Positions 1-8,252 of a stretch of 64,000 bases of DNA are shown here, one piece after another. The translations under genes and the position numbers were made by a program. Under the pieces are notes generated by a model. It made no database searches, had not been told where the DNA came from, and saw only the letters and a list, made by a program, of their open reading frames with translations. Origin of the DNA: Duganella phyllosphaerae. GTDB taxonomy: Bacteria; Pseudomonadota; Gammaproteobacteria; Burkholderiales; Burkholderiaceae_D. How positions within the stretch are numbered: the first letter of the stretch is position 1; every line of letters starts with the position of its first letter. The stretch lies in NCBI RefSeq assembly GCF_001758785.1, contig NZ_LROM01000047.1:1-64000 (forward strand). The letters are read 5' to 3'.

Positions 1-1570
1 TTGGCGTCGGCAAAGCTGCCCACGCCCGTACCCGTGACCGCGACGATGTCGCTGCTTAGGGCGCTGACCGCAGCCGTGCCGCTCAGGGTGGCGCCGGTGG
101 TGGCGTCGTAAGTCTTGTTGGACGCAGCAATGCCCGACACCGCCAGGCTGGCCTTGCCGATGGTGGCCGTCAGACCGCTCGGTTGCGCAACCACGTAGTT
201 GCCGGCATCCGTGCCGCCCAGCACGTAACCGGACACGGTCACCGTTTTACCGGCGCCGGCATTCTTGGTCGCAAAGCTGCCCGAACCGCTTCCGGCCAGC
301 GTCACGCTGTCGCCCGCGATCATGCCGGAATATGCCACGTTCGACGTGTTCAGGGTGGCCGCCGTGGTGCCATCGTAGGTCTTGTCGACAGCGGTAATGC
401 CGGCCAGCGCGATGCCTTTGGCGGTCACGGTATAGCTGCTGCCCGCCGTACCGAGCACGTTGTAGTTGCTGGCCAGGCCGCCGTTGCTGCTGCCCAGGCT
501 CAGGCCGGTGACGCTGGTCAACATTGAACCGGTTTGCACATTCTTGCTCGATAAATTCGACGCATCGCCGGCGCCGGACACGGCAAACGACTGGCCGGCC
601 ACGCCGGTGGCCGTCAGCGTACTGCCCGCCACGGCGGTCGTGCCGTCATAGGTCCTGGTGCCGGTCAGCGTGAGATTGGCCTTGTCGATGCTGGCAGTGA
701 CGCCAACCGGCTGCACCAGGTTGTAATTGCCGGCATCGGTGCCGGCCAGTCCATAGCCGGTCACCAGCACCGACCTGGTGCCGGCATTGGGGTCGACGAA
801 GATGCCGCTGCCGCTGCCGGTGACCGCCACGACATCCCTGCCGAGGGCGGTCACGCCGGCCGTGCCGATCAGCGTAACGCTGGTGGTGGCATCATAGGTT
901 TTATCCGCGGCCGCGATTCCCGACACGACCATGTTGGCCTTGCTGATGCTGGCGGTCAGGCCTGTCGGTTGCGCAACCACGTAGTTTCCTGCATCGGCGC
1001 CCGACAGCGTGTAGCCGCTCACCGTCACAGCCTTGTTGACACCGGCGTTCTTGGTCGCAAAACTGCCCGTGCCGCTGCCGGCCAGCGACACCGCGTCGCC
1101 CGCAACCAGGCCCGAATAGGCAACACTGGCAGTGTTGAGCGCAGCCGTGGTCGTGGCGTCGTACACTTTATCGACGGCGCTGATGCCGCTCAGCGTGAGG
1201 CCTTTGGCAGTCACGGCATAGCTGCTGCCAGCGGTGCCGAGCGCATTGTAATTGCTGGCCAGGCCGCCGTTGCTGCTGCTGCCCAGGCTCAGACCCGCGG
1301 TGCTGGCGAGCGCCGCACCGCTTTGCACATTCTTGCTGGCGAGATTGGCGGCATTCCCGGCGCCGGTAACGCTGAAGCTCTGGCCCGCCACGCCGGTTGC
1401 CGTCAGGGTGCTGCCCGCCACCGATGTGGTGCCGTCATAGGTCCTTGTTCCCGCCAGGGTCAGATCGGCCTTGTTGATGGTGGCGGCCAGGCCGGTCGGT
1501 TGGTTGACCACGTAGTTGCCGGCATCGGCGCCGCTCAGCGTAAAACCGCTGACGGTAACGGCCTTGCCAG
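1..1570 (-). repeat. Tandem composite YDG-module repeat, period about 786 bp
   Basis: Within the exoprotein gene the same run of three modules recurs in frame. The stretch at 181 (ggttgcgcaaccacgtagtt) recurs identically at 967, a spacing of 786 bp or 262 codons, and the block at the left edge matches that near 787-966. Translated modules share KTYDGTT, GSFATKNAG and DAGNYVV cores but differ in between. At least two composite units are present and the array continues off the window, so the copy number is unknown. Single diverged modules continue to about 2040. Confidence 0.85.
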
Positions 1571-3947
1571 CGCCGGCATTGGCATCGGCAAAGGAGGCGG
1601 TGCCGGAACCGAGCGTAACGCTGTCGCCGCTGACGATACTGGCGGCGACACTGGCGCTGCCGGACAGGGTGGCCGACGTGGTGCCATCATAGGTTTTGCT
1701 GTTGGCAGTCACACCAGAGAGGTTGATGGTTTTGGCCGAGATCGAGGCAGTCTTGGTGTCGAGGCCACCGATGAAGTACTTGTTGCCGTTGTAGCTGATG
1801 ACGGTGGCGCCATCGCTGGCGGTGCTGGTGACGGCGCCGGTGCCCGTAGCGGTAACGCCAGTGATAGTGACGGCTTTGTTGGCGCCGACATTCTTGTTGG
1901 CAAACATGCCCTGCGCACTGGCGGTATTGAGCGTCAATCCGGCCGGCAGGGTCGATGCGGAAGTCAATCCCGACACGGACGTTGTCAAGGAGCCATCGTA
2001 AGTCTTCGAGGCAGCCATGCCGGTCACATTGATAGCCATGTAGGCCGTCAGTTGACTGGGGTCAGCTTGCAGGTTGGTGGTAAAGTCGGTCGGCGAGCTA
2101 TAGCTGGTCGGATTGTAAAAGATGGAAAGGGTGCTTCCACTATCGGCCAACAGGACAAAATTTTGACCCGGATCGGCAAATTTGACCGTGCCTGTACCCG
2201 TGGCAGCATTATCTGCCTTCAGTACGACTTTCCCGGCGCCGTAAGCCAGGATGCTCCCGCCAATCGTCCCGCCGGCGGGGTCGCCTGTATACTTCACGTT
2301 GGTGGTTACTTTGAAATCAACGTTGCGATAGGCGCTCAGCGTGAGCGTGTTGTTACCCATTTCCCAATTAATACCTGGATTGTTGGACGCATCATAATCC
2401 GTCGCGGAACCAATGTAATCGAGCACGATGATATCGCCATTGCCGGGCGCTCCGGTACACGACACGCCCGTGCAACTGGCCGACGACCCGGTGGTCTTGA
2501 TGGTCACGTTGCCATGATTGAGCGCAGCCGTCAAAACACGTGTGTCGACATTGATGGGGTAGGAAACACTGTTCAACCCACTGTTAAAAATACTGTTATT
2601 GCCTATCGTAATATCATCGGGATCGAGCAGCCAGTCGCCTGCCACGCCATGGGGCGCCGCTGTATTGACGGTGGCGCCGGCATTGATGCCCAGGTTCTTG
2701 CCGGAGGTTTCCACCTGGCCGCCGTTGCCGGCGGTGCTGCCGCCGCGTGCCGTGATGCTGCCGTTGAACTGCGTGGTGCCATCCGACCAGACCGCCACAC
2801 TGCCGCCGTTGCCAGTGGTCAGAGCATCGGCCTTGATCGAGGCGCCTGCTGCAACTGTCGTGGTGTGCGCATTTTGCTCGGCGCCGGCGCCGAGGAAATT
2901 TCCGCCGACGAGTGCGGTGCCGCCGCCGGCGTCGCCTGACACATCGGCCAGGCCGCCTGCCGCCAGGGTGACGGCGCCGCCCAGCACCTTCACGGCGCCG
3001 CCCGTTTCGCCGTGCCCGAGGCCGGAAGCATCGAGCGTGCCGCTATTGCCGGCGGCGCCAGCGCTGCCGGCCTCCAGCACAATCACGCCGTTGACATTCT
3101 GCACGCTGCGCGCCTGGATGATACCCGTGTTGTTGACCACGCTGGCCAGCACGGCATCCCTGGCGCCGGCGGACAGCCAGACCGCGCCGCCATCGGCATT
3201 GATCAGACCGCCATTTTCAGCCAGGTTGTTCAGCGTGCCCTGGTTCACTTGCAGTTGAACCAGGCTATCGCCAGCAAACGACAGCGTGACGTCGCTGCCC
3301 GCGCCCAGCGCCACCGTCCCCGCCCTGGCGTTGATCGTCCCGGAGTTGGTGACCTGGTTGCCGATGAAGGCAACGTAGCCGCCGTTGCCGGTATTGATGG
3401 CGCCCTGGTTGATGATGCTGCCGCTGCCGGCGCCGCGGAAATTGCGCGTGGCACTATTCAGGCTGGCATCGCCGATATCGAGCGTCGACGCCACCAGGCC
3501 GCCGACATTGACTTGCGATCCGGCACCAAACAGCACGCCGTTCGGATTGATCAGGTAGACTTGGCCGTTGGCGTTGAGCGCGCCGTAGAACTCGGTGGCG
3601 CTATTGCCGCTGATACGGTTGACGGCTATCGCGCTGGCCGAGGGCTGGACGAAATTGACGGTTTCGCCACTGCTGGTATTGAACGACTGCCAGTTCAGCG
3701 ACAGGTTCTGGCTGGCCTGCGTCACCGTGGTGGTGGCGCCGTTCTGGTTGATGGTGCCGTTGCCGGCTATAACCTGGCCGCCGGTCGGCCCCGCCATGGC
3801 CGCGTGCGAAGCCGCCAGCAACACGCTGGCGACCAGGCGGCGATTGGCCGACTTGCCCTTGCCCCTGGCGCGTTCGTGGACCACCACCCAAGTCTGTTGA
3901 ACATGACTCCAGACGAGTCGGTAAATGCGGTTCATGGAAGCATGCAT
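1..3947 (-). CDS. Two-partner-secretion haemagglutinin-like exoprotein (TpsA type), partial: C-terminal end lies beyond the left edge
   Basis: An open reading frame of at least 1315 codons runs off position 1. The start at 3947 is preceded by GAGGG about nine bases away; a second in-frame Met at 3935 begins the classical extended signal peptide region (MNRIYRLVW..., followed by TWVVVHERARGK), typical of very large type V exoproteins. A hydrophobic signal segment ending AMA comes next. Residues about 50-165 match the TPS/haemagglutination-activity domain, including NPNGVLFG. A Gly/Ala/Asn-rich beta-helix region follows, and from about residue 640 repeated YDG/MBG-like modules (KTYDGT..., GADAGNYVV). 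The family is exported by Sec and then through a TpsB partner; no TpsB gene is visible here. Adhesion or biofilm function is inferred from the family. The Sel1-repeat gene lies 56 bp upstream on the same strand. Confidence 0.9.
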   Translation of the reverse strand, partial: MHASMNRIYRLVWSHVQQTWVVVHERARGKGKSANRRLVASVLLAASHAAMAGPTGGQVIAGNGTINQNGATTTVTQASQNLSLNWQSFNTSSGETVNFVQPSASAIAVNRISGNSATEFYGALNANGQVYLINPNGVLFGAGSQVNVGGLVASTLDIGDASLNSATRNFRGAGSGSIINQGAINTGNGGYVAFIGNQVTNSGTINARAGTVALGAGSDVTLSFAGDSLVQLQVNQGTLNNLAENGGLINADGGAVWLSAGARDAVLASVVNNTGIIQARSVQNVNGVIVLEAGSAGAAGNSGTLDASGLGHGETGGAVKVLGGAVTLAAGGLADVSGDAGGGTALVGGNFLGAGAEQNAHTTTVAAGASIKADALTTGNGGSVAVWSDGTTQFNGSITARGGSTAGNGGQVETSGKNLGINAGATVNTAAPHGVAGDWLLDPDDITIGNNSIFNSGLNSVSYPINVDTRVLTAALNHGNVTIKTTGSSASCTGVSCTGAPGNGDIIVLDYIGSATDYDASNNPGINWEMGNNTLTLSAYRNVDFKVTTNVKYTGDPAGGTIGGSILAYGAGKVVLKADNAATGTGTVKFADPGQNFVLLADSGSTLSIFYNPTSYSSPTDFTTNLQADPSQLTAYMAINVTGMAASKTYDGSLTTSVSGLTSASTLPAGLTLNTASAQGMFANKNVGANKAVTITGVTATGTGAVTSTASDGATVISYNGNKYFIGGLDTKTASISAKTINLSGVTANSKTYDGTTSATLSGSASVAASIVSGDSVTLGSGTASFADANAGAGKAVTVSGFTLSGADAGNYVVNQPTGLAATINKADLTLAGTRTYDGTTSVAGSTLTATGVAGQSFSVTGAGNAANLASKNVQSGAALASTAGLSLGSSSNGGLASNYNALGTAGSSYAVTAKGLTLSGISAVDKVYDATTTAALNTASVAYSGLVAGDAVSLAGSGTGSFATKNAGVNKAVTVSGYTLSGADAGNYVVAQPTGLTASISKANMVVSGIAAADKTYDATTSVTLIGTAGVTALGRDVVAVTGSGSGIFVDPNAGTRSVLVTGYGLAGTDAGNYNLVQPVGVTASIDKANLTLTGTRTYDGTTAVAGSTLTATGVAGQSFAVSGAGDASNLSSKNVQTGSMLTSVTGLSLGSSNGGLASNYNVLGTAGSSYTVTAKGIALAGITAVDKTYDGTTAATLNTSNVAYSGMIAGDSVTLAGSGSGSFATKNAGAGKTVTVSGYVLGGTDAGNYVVAQPSGLTATIGKASLAVSGIAASNKTYDATTGATLSGTAAVSALSSDIVAVTGTGVGSFADA

Positions 3948-4003
3948 GGTGGTGTTCCCTCGTGATCAGCGCTGCGCGAGCGACGGCGGCGCCTGTGTTT
4001 ATG

Positions 4004-4966
4004 CTAGTTGACTGTCGATTTACCGAGATGCTCGGCCACGCGGCGGTCGAGTTCGGGCTTCCACTGCAGTGGCATCACTTGCTGCAGCAGTTGTTCAATA
4101 CCTTCGATTTGCGCGAGGTCCGCCGGGTCGCTGGTGGTGGCTTTGGCCGCGCGGCTCCACATGTAAATCTTGGCCAGGCTAACCGGCGTCAGCGCGCCGG
4201 TGGCAGGGTCAGGCGCGCTGTTGCCATACAAGATGGCAACTGGCAAATAAGCGGGAGCATACCCCTCGGAGGCCGCGTGTTCGAGCCAGGACAGGGCCAG
4301 GCCCGGGTCGGCAGCGCCGCCCTCACCCTGTCCCAGCATCACGCCGAGGCGGTATTGGGCCACCACCATGCGGTGTTCCGCCGCCTGCTGATACCAGTAG
4401 CGCGCAGCCGCCAGGTCTTGCCGGACATCAGGATCGTTCTTGTAGTAATCGCCCAGGCGCAACATGGCCGGCGCCGAGCCGGCCTGCGCTGCCTGCGCGC
4501 ACAGCGTCAGTCCGCGCACAACATCCTGGCCGACCAGCTGGCCGCGAATATACAGTTCACCGGCGGAGCAGTTCGCGTACGCGATCCCTGATTGCACGGC
4601 CTTCTGGTACCACACCAGCGCAGCCTTGCCGTCTGCCGCGCGCCCGGTACCGCTTGCCAGGCAATCGCCGATAAACTGTTGCGCCGCCGGGATATTGCCG
4701 TGTGCCGCCTTTTCGAACCAGGCACAGGCAGCGACCGGATTGCGCGCACGCCCCCATCCCTCCCGTTCAATCAATCCCAGGTTGAACCGGGCCAGGGGAT
4801 TGGCGGCGGCAACGCGCACATTTTCCTTGTAGGCAAGCGCATAGTCTTGCGCGGCCAACGCCTTGTTCGCAACAGTCAATTCAGTGACGAGGTCGCGCTC
4901 GGCGGCGCCGGCGCTCATCGTCGCCGTCAGCAGGGCCGCAGCCATCATCATATGGGCAATAAGCAC
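4004..4966 (-). CDS. Secreted Sel1-repeat (TPR-like) protein
   Basis: This 320-residue protein begins at a GTG (4966) preceded by a GGGAA motif. An N-terminal hydrophobic stretch ending SAGAA looks like a Sec signal peptide, so the mature protein is probably periplasmic. The body consists of about five to six Sel1-type helical repeats with the usual A-x-x-W-Y/F-x-x-A-A pattern (for example ACAWFEKAA, ALVWYQKAV, AARYWYQQAA, ALSWLEHAA). Sel1 proteins usually act as scaffolds for protein-protein contacts; no catalytic motif is visible. It lies 56 bp upstream of the haemagglutinin-like gene on the same strand and could be cotranscribed with it, but a role in that system is only inference. Confidence 0.8.
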   Translation of the reverse strand: MLIAHMMMAAALLTATMSAGAAERDLVTELTVANKALAAQDYALAYKENVRVAAANPLARFNLGLIEREGWGRARNPVAACAWFEKAAHGNIPAAQQFIGDCLASGTGRAADGKAALVWYQKAVQSGIAYANCSAGELYIRGQLVGQDVVRGLTLCAQAAQAGSAPAMLRLGDYYKNDPDVRQDLAAARYWYQQAAEHRMVVAQYRLGVMLGQGEGGAADPGLALSWLEHAASEGYAPAYLPVAILYGNSAPDPATGALTPVSLAKIYMWSRAAKATTSDPADLAQIEGIEQLLQQVMPLQWKPELDRRVAEHLGKSTVN

Positions 4967-5009
4967 AGCAAATTCCCGGCAAAGTTGTTATAGGTAACAT
5001 GACGCCCCA

Positions 5010-5036
5010 CCAGCCATCGACTAGGCCGGTGGCTGG
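5010..5036. terminator. Hairpin between two minus-strand genes, possible weak terminator
   Basis: The arms CCAGCCA and TGGCTGG are exact inverted repeats separated by 13 bases. No T-tract follows on either strand, so intrinsic termination is doubtful. It lies between the collar-domain gene (ends 5108) and the start of the Sel1 gene (4966). Confidence 0.3.
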
Positions 5037-5107
5037 CGGCAAAACGGGCGTCGACGACAACGCGATACGGCTGCACCGCGTTTCGGATCGGTCGAAGCGC
5101 TTGACGG

Positions 5108-5956
5108 TTAGTCGCGGCTCGGATAAATGCCGTTGGTCGCGATGTAATACGTCATGGCGATATACGACGGCCGGATGTCGATCGCCGCGCCCGTGCCGAC
5201 GATATTCGTGTTGCCGCTGACGGTGGCGGCGCCGCCGACGACGCCGGCCATGACTGCGCCGCCCGCCACGGTAGCGGTTGCGGAACTGGCAGGCACCGTC
5301 ACCGACACCGCGCCGCCGCTGATGGCGCCGGCATTGAGCGTGGCATCGGGCGTGGCGCTGGAATAGACGTTGACGAGATTGCTGGTGCTCTTGCCGAGAT
5401 AGTTACCCGATGGCGAAGTGACACCACCCGAACCACCGACCACGTTCAATTTCAGTCCGGTCACCGTACCGGTTGCCGTCGCGCTGGCGATATTCACCGT
5501 GGCGTTCAAGGTCGGCAGCGTGGAGGAGACGGTCAACCCGGAGATGGCGACCGGAAGCCCGGTCACGGTGAACAGATGCGGCGGCAACTGGCTTGTCGTC
5601 AGGGTGATGGCATTGTTGCCGCCTTTGGCGCCGGCTGCGTAGTTGACGCCGTCGGCAGCAATTACAAACCTGCCGCGCAGGTCGGGCAACTTGAAGCTCG
5701 ACGTGTTGCTGCTGCCATAAATGGTGCCGATCAGCGAGTACAGCGCTGCATAGCTGTTGATCGACAGATCCTGGCCGGCAGCGAGCGTAAATTGGTTATT
5801 AAAGTTGCCGAACGTATATGGCACGGCCATCACGCACATACTTGCAAGCACTGGCGTATCTGAGCAGGCAAAGCTGGCGGGACTCCAGGCCGCCGCGACC
5901 ATACCGGCGACCAGAGCGACCCGTGCACAACGATTTCTCACTGCGAATGCCATCAT
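5108..5956 (-). CDS. Secreted phage-tail-collar domain protein (microcystin-dependent-protein-like)
   Basis: 282 residues, starting at one of two adjacent ATG codons (5956 or 5953) right behind an AGGGGGG ribosome site; the spacing favours 5953. The first ~30 residues form a signal peptide (hydrophobic, ending SFA before CSD). Residues about 45-130 carry the tail-collar signature: G.FNNQFTLAAGQ, ALYSLIGTIYG, FKLPDLRGRF and the LTTSQLPPH segment. The rest is a Thr/Ser/Val/Gly-rich low-complexity region. Collar domains form trimeric fibre tips in phages and also occur in free-standing bacterial secreted proteins. No other phage genes flank it, so a surface or adhesive role is inferred. It sits alone behind an AT-rich upstream region. 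Confidence 0.7.
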   Translation of the reverse strand: MMAFAVRNRCARVALVAGMVAAAWSPASFACSDTPVLASMCVMAVPYTFGNFNNQFTLAAGQDLSINSYAALYSLIGTIYGSSNTSSFKLPDLRGRFVIAADGVNYAAGAKGGNNAITLTTSQLPPHLFTVTGLPVAISGLTVSSTLPTLNATVNIASATATGTVTGLKLNVVGGSGGVTSPSGNYLGKSTSNLVNVYSSATPDATLNAGAISGGAVSVTVPASSATATVAGGAVMAGVVGGAATVSGNTNIVGTGAAIDIRPSYIAMTYYIATNGIYPSRD

Positions 5957-6248
5957 ACCCCCCTAGGTTCTAGTAAAAACCATGTTATTAATATTTAAAT
6001 AATCTCCAATAGGAAATTAATTCCTACTGGCAATCCTTTAAATAATAATTTAAAAGCCAGCGATTGGGCAATATCTGCTCGCAATTTGTGACACAGAAAC
6101 GTCGCCAATCGCAACATTTCGAACACAAAGCCGGGAGTTCGTTACATTTTGTGAGTATTTATGCGTATTCGTTATGTGTGATTAGTTATAACGGTGCCAG
6201 TCGCTCGGGAGGCGCTTGAGAAAAAATCGAGAATAATAATTAATTGCA
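5957..6248. other. AT-rich intergenic region between recD and the collar-domain gene
   Basis: 292 bp without a convincing gene, clearly richer in A+T than its surroundings. It holds an inverted repeat TAGGAA-ATTAA-TTCCTA near 6009-6025 and a palindromic A/T stretch just after it. Both flanking genes read leftward, so it probably carries the promoter of the collar-domain gene. No hairpin with a T-tract was seen after recD. Confidence 0.45.
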
Positions 6249-8252
6249 TCAGGATCGGAGTTGGGAAGATTCGAGCAATTCGCGCAAACCACTGGCTCGC
6301 TGCGTGCGCTGGGCTATCGCCTCGAGCAACACCTGGCCGTTCGGCGTGAGCAGGGTGAAGAACTCGCGCGCCCGGGTGATGCCGGTGTAGATAAGCTCGC
6401 GCGCCAGCACGCCGCCGCCCTCTTTCGGCAACACCAGCACCGTGTGGCGGAACTCGGAACCTTGCGATTTATGCACGGTCATGGCAAACGCCGTATCGAC
6501 GTTGCGCAGGCGCGTGGCCAGTACGCTGCGCACGGTGTCGCCTTCCGAGAAGTACACGCGCAAGGCGCCGGGGCGCGCCGGATCGGGCAAGGTCAGGCCG
6601 ATGTCGCCGTTGAACACGCCGGTGCCGTAATCGTTGCGGGTGACCATGACCGGCCGGCCGACATACCATTCGCCGCTGCGACGCAACAGCCCGGCTGCCT
6701 GCAGCTGCTTTTCAATGGCGTCGTTCAAGCCGGAAACGCCCCATTCGCCATCGCGCACCGCGCACAGGATGCGGAAGGTTTCGAATGCTTTCAGTACAGT
6801 TTGCACCCAGGCCAGGTGCTCGCCGTCGCCCTGCCCTTGGGCGACCAGGCGCAGGTAATCGCGGTAGCCGCCGGGGGCGCCCTCGCGCCCGGCCAGCGCC
6901 AGTTGCAGCAAATCCCTGGGCGCCGCCGGGTCGGTCCAGGCCACCTTGGCGCCGTCTTCGCCACCGCTGCCCGCGCGCAGGATGCGCACCGCGCTGGCCG
7001 CATCGCCGCCGTTGACTGCCAGCGCCAGCTGGCCGATCGGGCCGCCGAAGCGCATGCTTTTGCGCAGCATCACGGTTTGCTGGGCAATCGGGCCGGCACG
7101 ACCGGCGTAGTGCTGCGGCAACTGCTGGCCCGTACTCGCTTGCACATACGATAAGGTTTCCGCATCGTAGCCGCCAGCCTCGGCGTGATGGCACAGGTCG
7201 CCGAGCACGGCGCCCGCCTCCACCGACGCCAGCTGGTCCTTGTCGCCGAGCAGGATCAGCCTGGCGCTGGACGGCAACGCGGCCAGCAGCGCAGCCATCA
7301 TTTCCAGGTGGATCATCGACGCCTCGTCGACGATCAGCACGTCGACCTCGAGCTGGTTGCCGGCGTGGTGGCGGAAAGCGCGCGTGTCCGGTCGCGCGCC
7401 AAGCAGGCTGTGCAGGGTGCGGGCGGCGCCCAGTTCGCGCTGCGGCATCACCGCCAGCACGCGCTGGTCCAGGCCGGCCAGCGCCACGTCGATCGATTGT
7501 TTCAGGCGTGCCGCCGCCTTGCCGGTCGGCGCGGCCAGCGCCACCCGCAAGCCGGACTGCTGGCCGCCGCTGGTGGCGAACAGCAGCGCCAGCAGGCGCG
7601 CCACCGCGTAGGTCTTGCCGGTGCCGGGACCGCCGGTAATAATGCCGAGCTTGCCGCGCATGGCCACCGCGCAGGCGGTCTTTTGCCAGTCCACGCCATC
7701 GGCCTGCTGCCCGGCCGGGAACAGGAGGTCGAGCCAGTGGCGCACGGCGCCGGTCTGGTCGTCGGCGTCGCTGGCCAGCAGGCCGCCCAGCGCGCGGGCG
7801 CGCACGGCGTGCGCCACCTGGGTTTCATCGCGCCAGTAGCGGCGCAAATACAGGCGTTCGCCGTCGAGGATCAGCGGTTGCTGGAAATCGAGGTCGCCCA
7901 CCGGCCAGACTTGCTCGCACTCGGCCAGCAGCTTGCGCCAGGCGGCGACATTGCGCGGCCACGGCGCCACCGCCGCCACGGCCGCACGCAACGCGGTCCA
8001 TTCCTCGCCATCGAGCCCCAGCAACGGCGCCGGGTCGCCGGCCAGTTCGGCCAGCAGCAGGCAGCTGTGGCCGCGCCCTTCCAGTTCGGACAGCAGCACG
8101 CAGGCAAGCATCAGTTGCGGCGAAGCGCCGCCGAGGGAGGCGATGAAGCGGGCGAAAGCGCCGCTCAGGCGCCGCAGCCGGCCGTTTTCGGTCAGCGCAT
8201 CGACTGCGGCCAGCAGTGGCACGGAAGATTGCGCAAAAGAGTCAGGCGTCAT
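6249..8252 (-). CDS. recD: Exodeoxyribonuclease V alpha subunit RecD
   Basis: 667 residues from the ATG at 8252, which overlaps the end of recB by 11 bases; the open frame extends 51 codons further upstream but that part is inside recB. RecD is the fast 5'-3' SF1B helicase of RecBCD, which processes double-strand breaks and degrades foreign linear DNA. The Walker A motif (GGPGTGKT, about residue 190), the Walker B-like VLIVDEASM and the C-terminal motif VI region (TVHKSQGSEF, YTGITRAR) are all present. Length is close to the usual ~610-700 residues. It is the last gene of recC-recB-recD and is probably translationally coupled. Confidence 0.95.
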   Translation of the reverse strand: MTPDSFAQSSVPLLAAVDALTENGRLRRLSGAFARFIASLGGASPQLMLACVLLSELEGRGHSCLLLAELAGDPAPLLGLDGEEWTALRAAVAAVAPWPRNVAAWRKLLAECEQVWPVGDLDFQQPLILDGERLYLRRYWRDETQVAHAVRARALGGLLASDADDQTGAVRHWLDLLFPAGQQADGVDWQKTACAVAMRGKLGIITGGPGTGKTYAVARLLALLFATSGGQQSGLRVALAAPTGKAAARLKQSIDVALAGLDQRVLAVMPQRELGAARTLHSLLGARPDTRAFRHHAGNQLEVDVLIVDEASMIHLEMMAALLAALPSSARLILLGDKDQLASVEAGAVLGDLCHHAEAGGYDAETLSYVQASTGQQLPQHYAGRAGPIAQQTVMLRKSMRFGGPIGQLALAVNGGDAASAVRILRAGSGGEDGAKVAWTDPAAPRDLLQLALAGREGAPGGYRDYLRLVAQGQGDGEHLAWVQTVLKAFETFRILCAVRDGEWGVSGLNDAIEKQLQAAGLLRRSGEWYVGRPVMVTRNDYGTGVFNGDIGLTLPDPARPGALRVYFSEGDTVRSVLATRLRNVDTAFAMTVHKSQGSEFRHTVLVLPKEGGGVLARELIYTGITRAREFFTLLTPNGQVLLEAIAQRTQRASGLRELLESSQLRS

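Noticed and set aside
1-1570. CRISPR-like repeat at left edge
   Set aside because: The 786-bp periodicity encodes in-frame YDG modules of one adhesin gene.
5108-5956. Prophage remnant
   Set aside because: Only one collar-domain protein with a signal peptide is present, without integrase, att sites or other phage genes.
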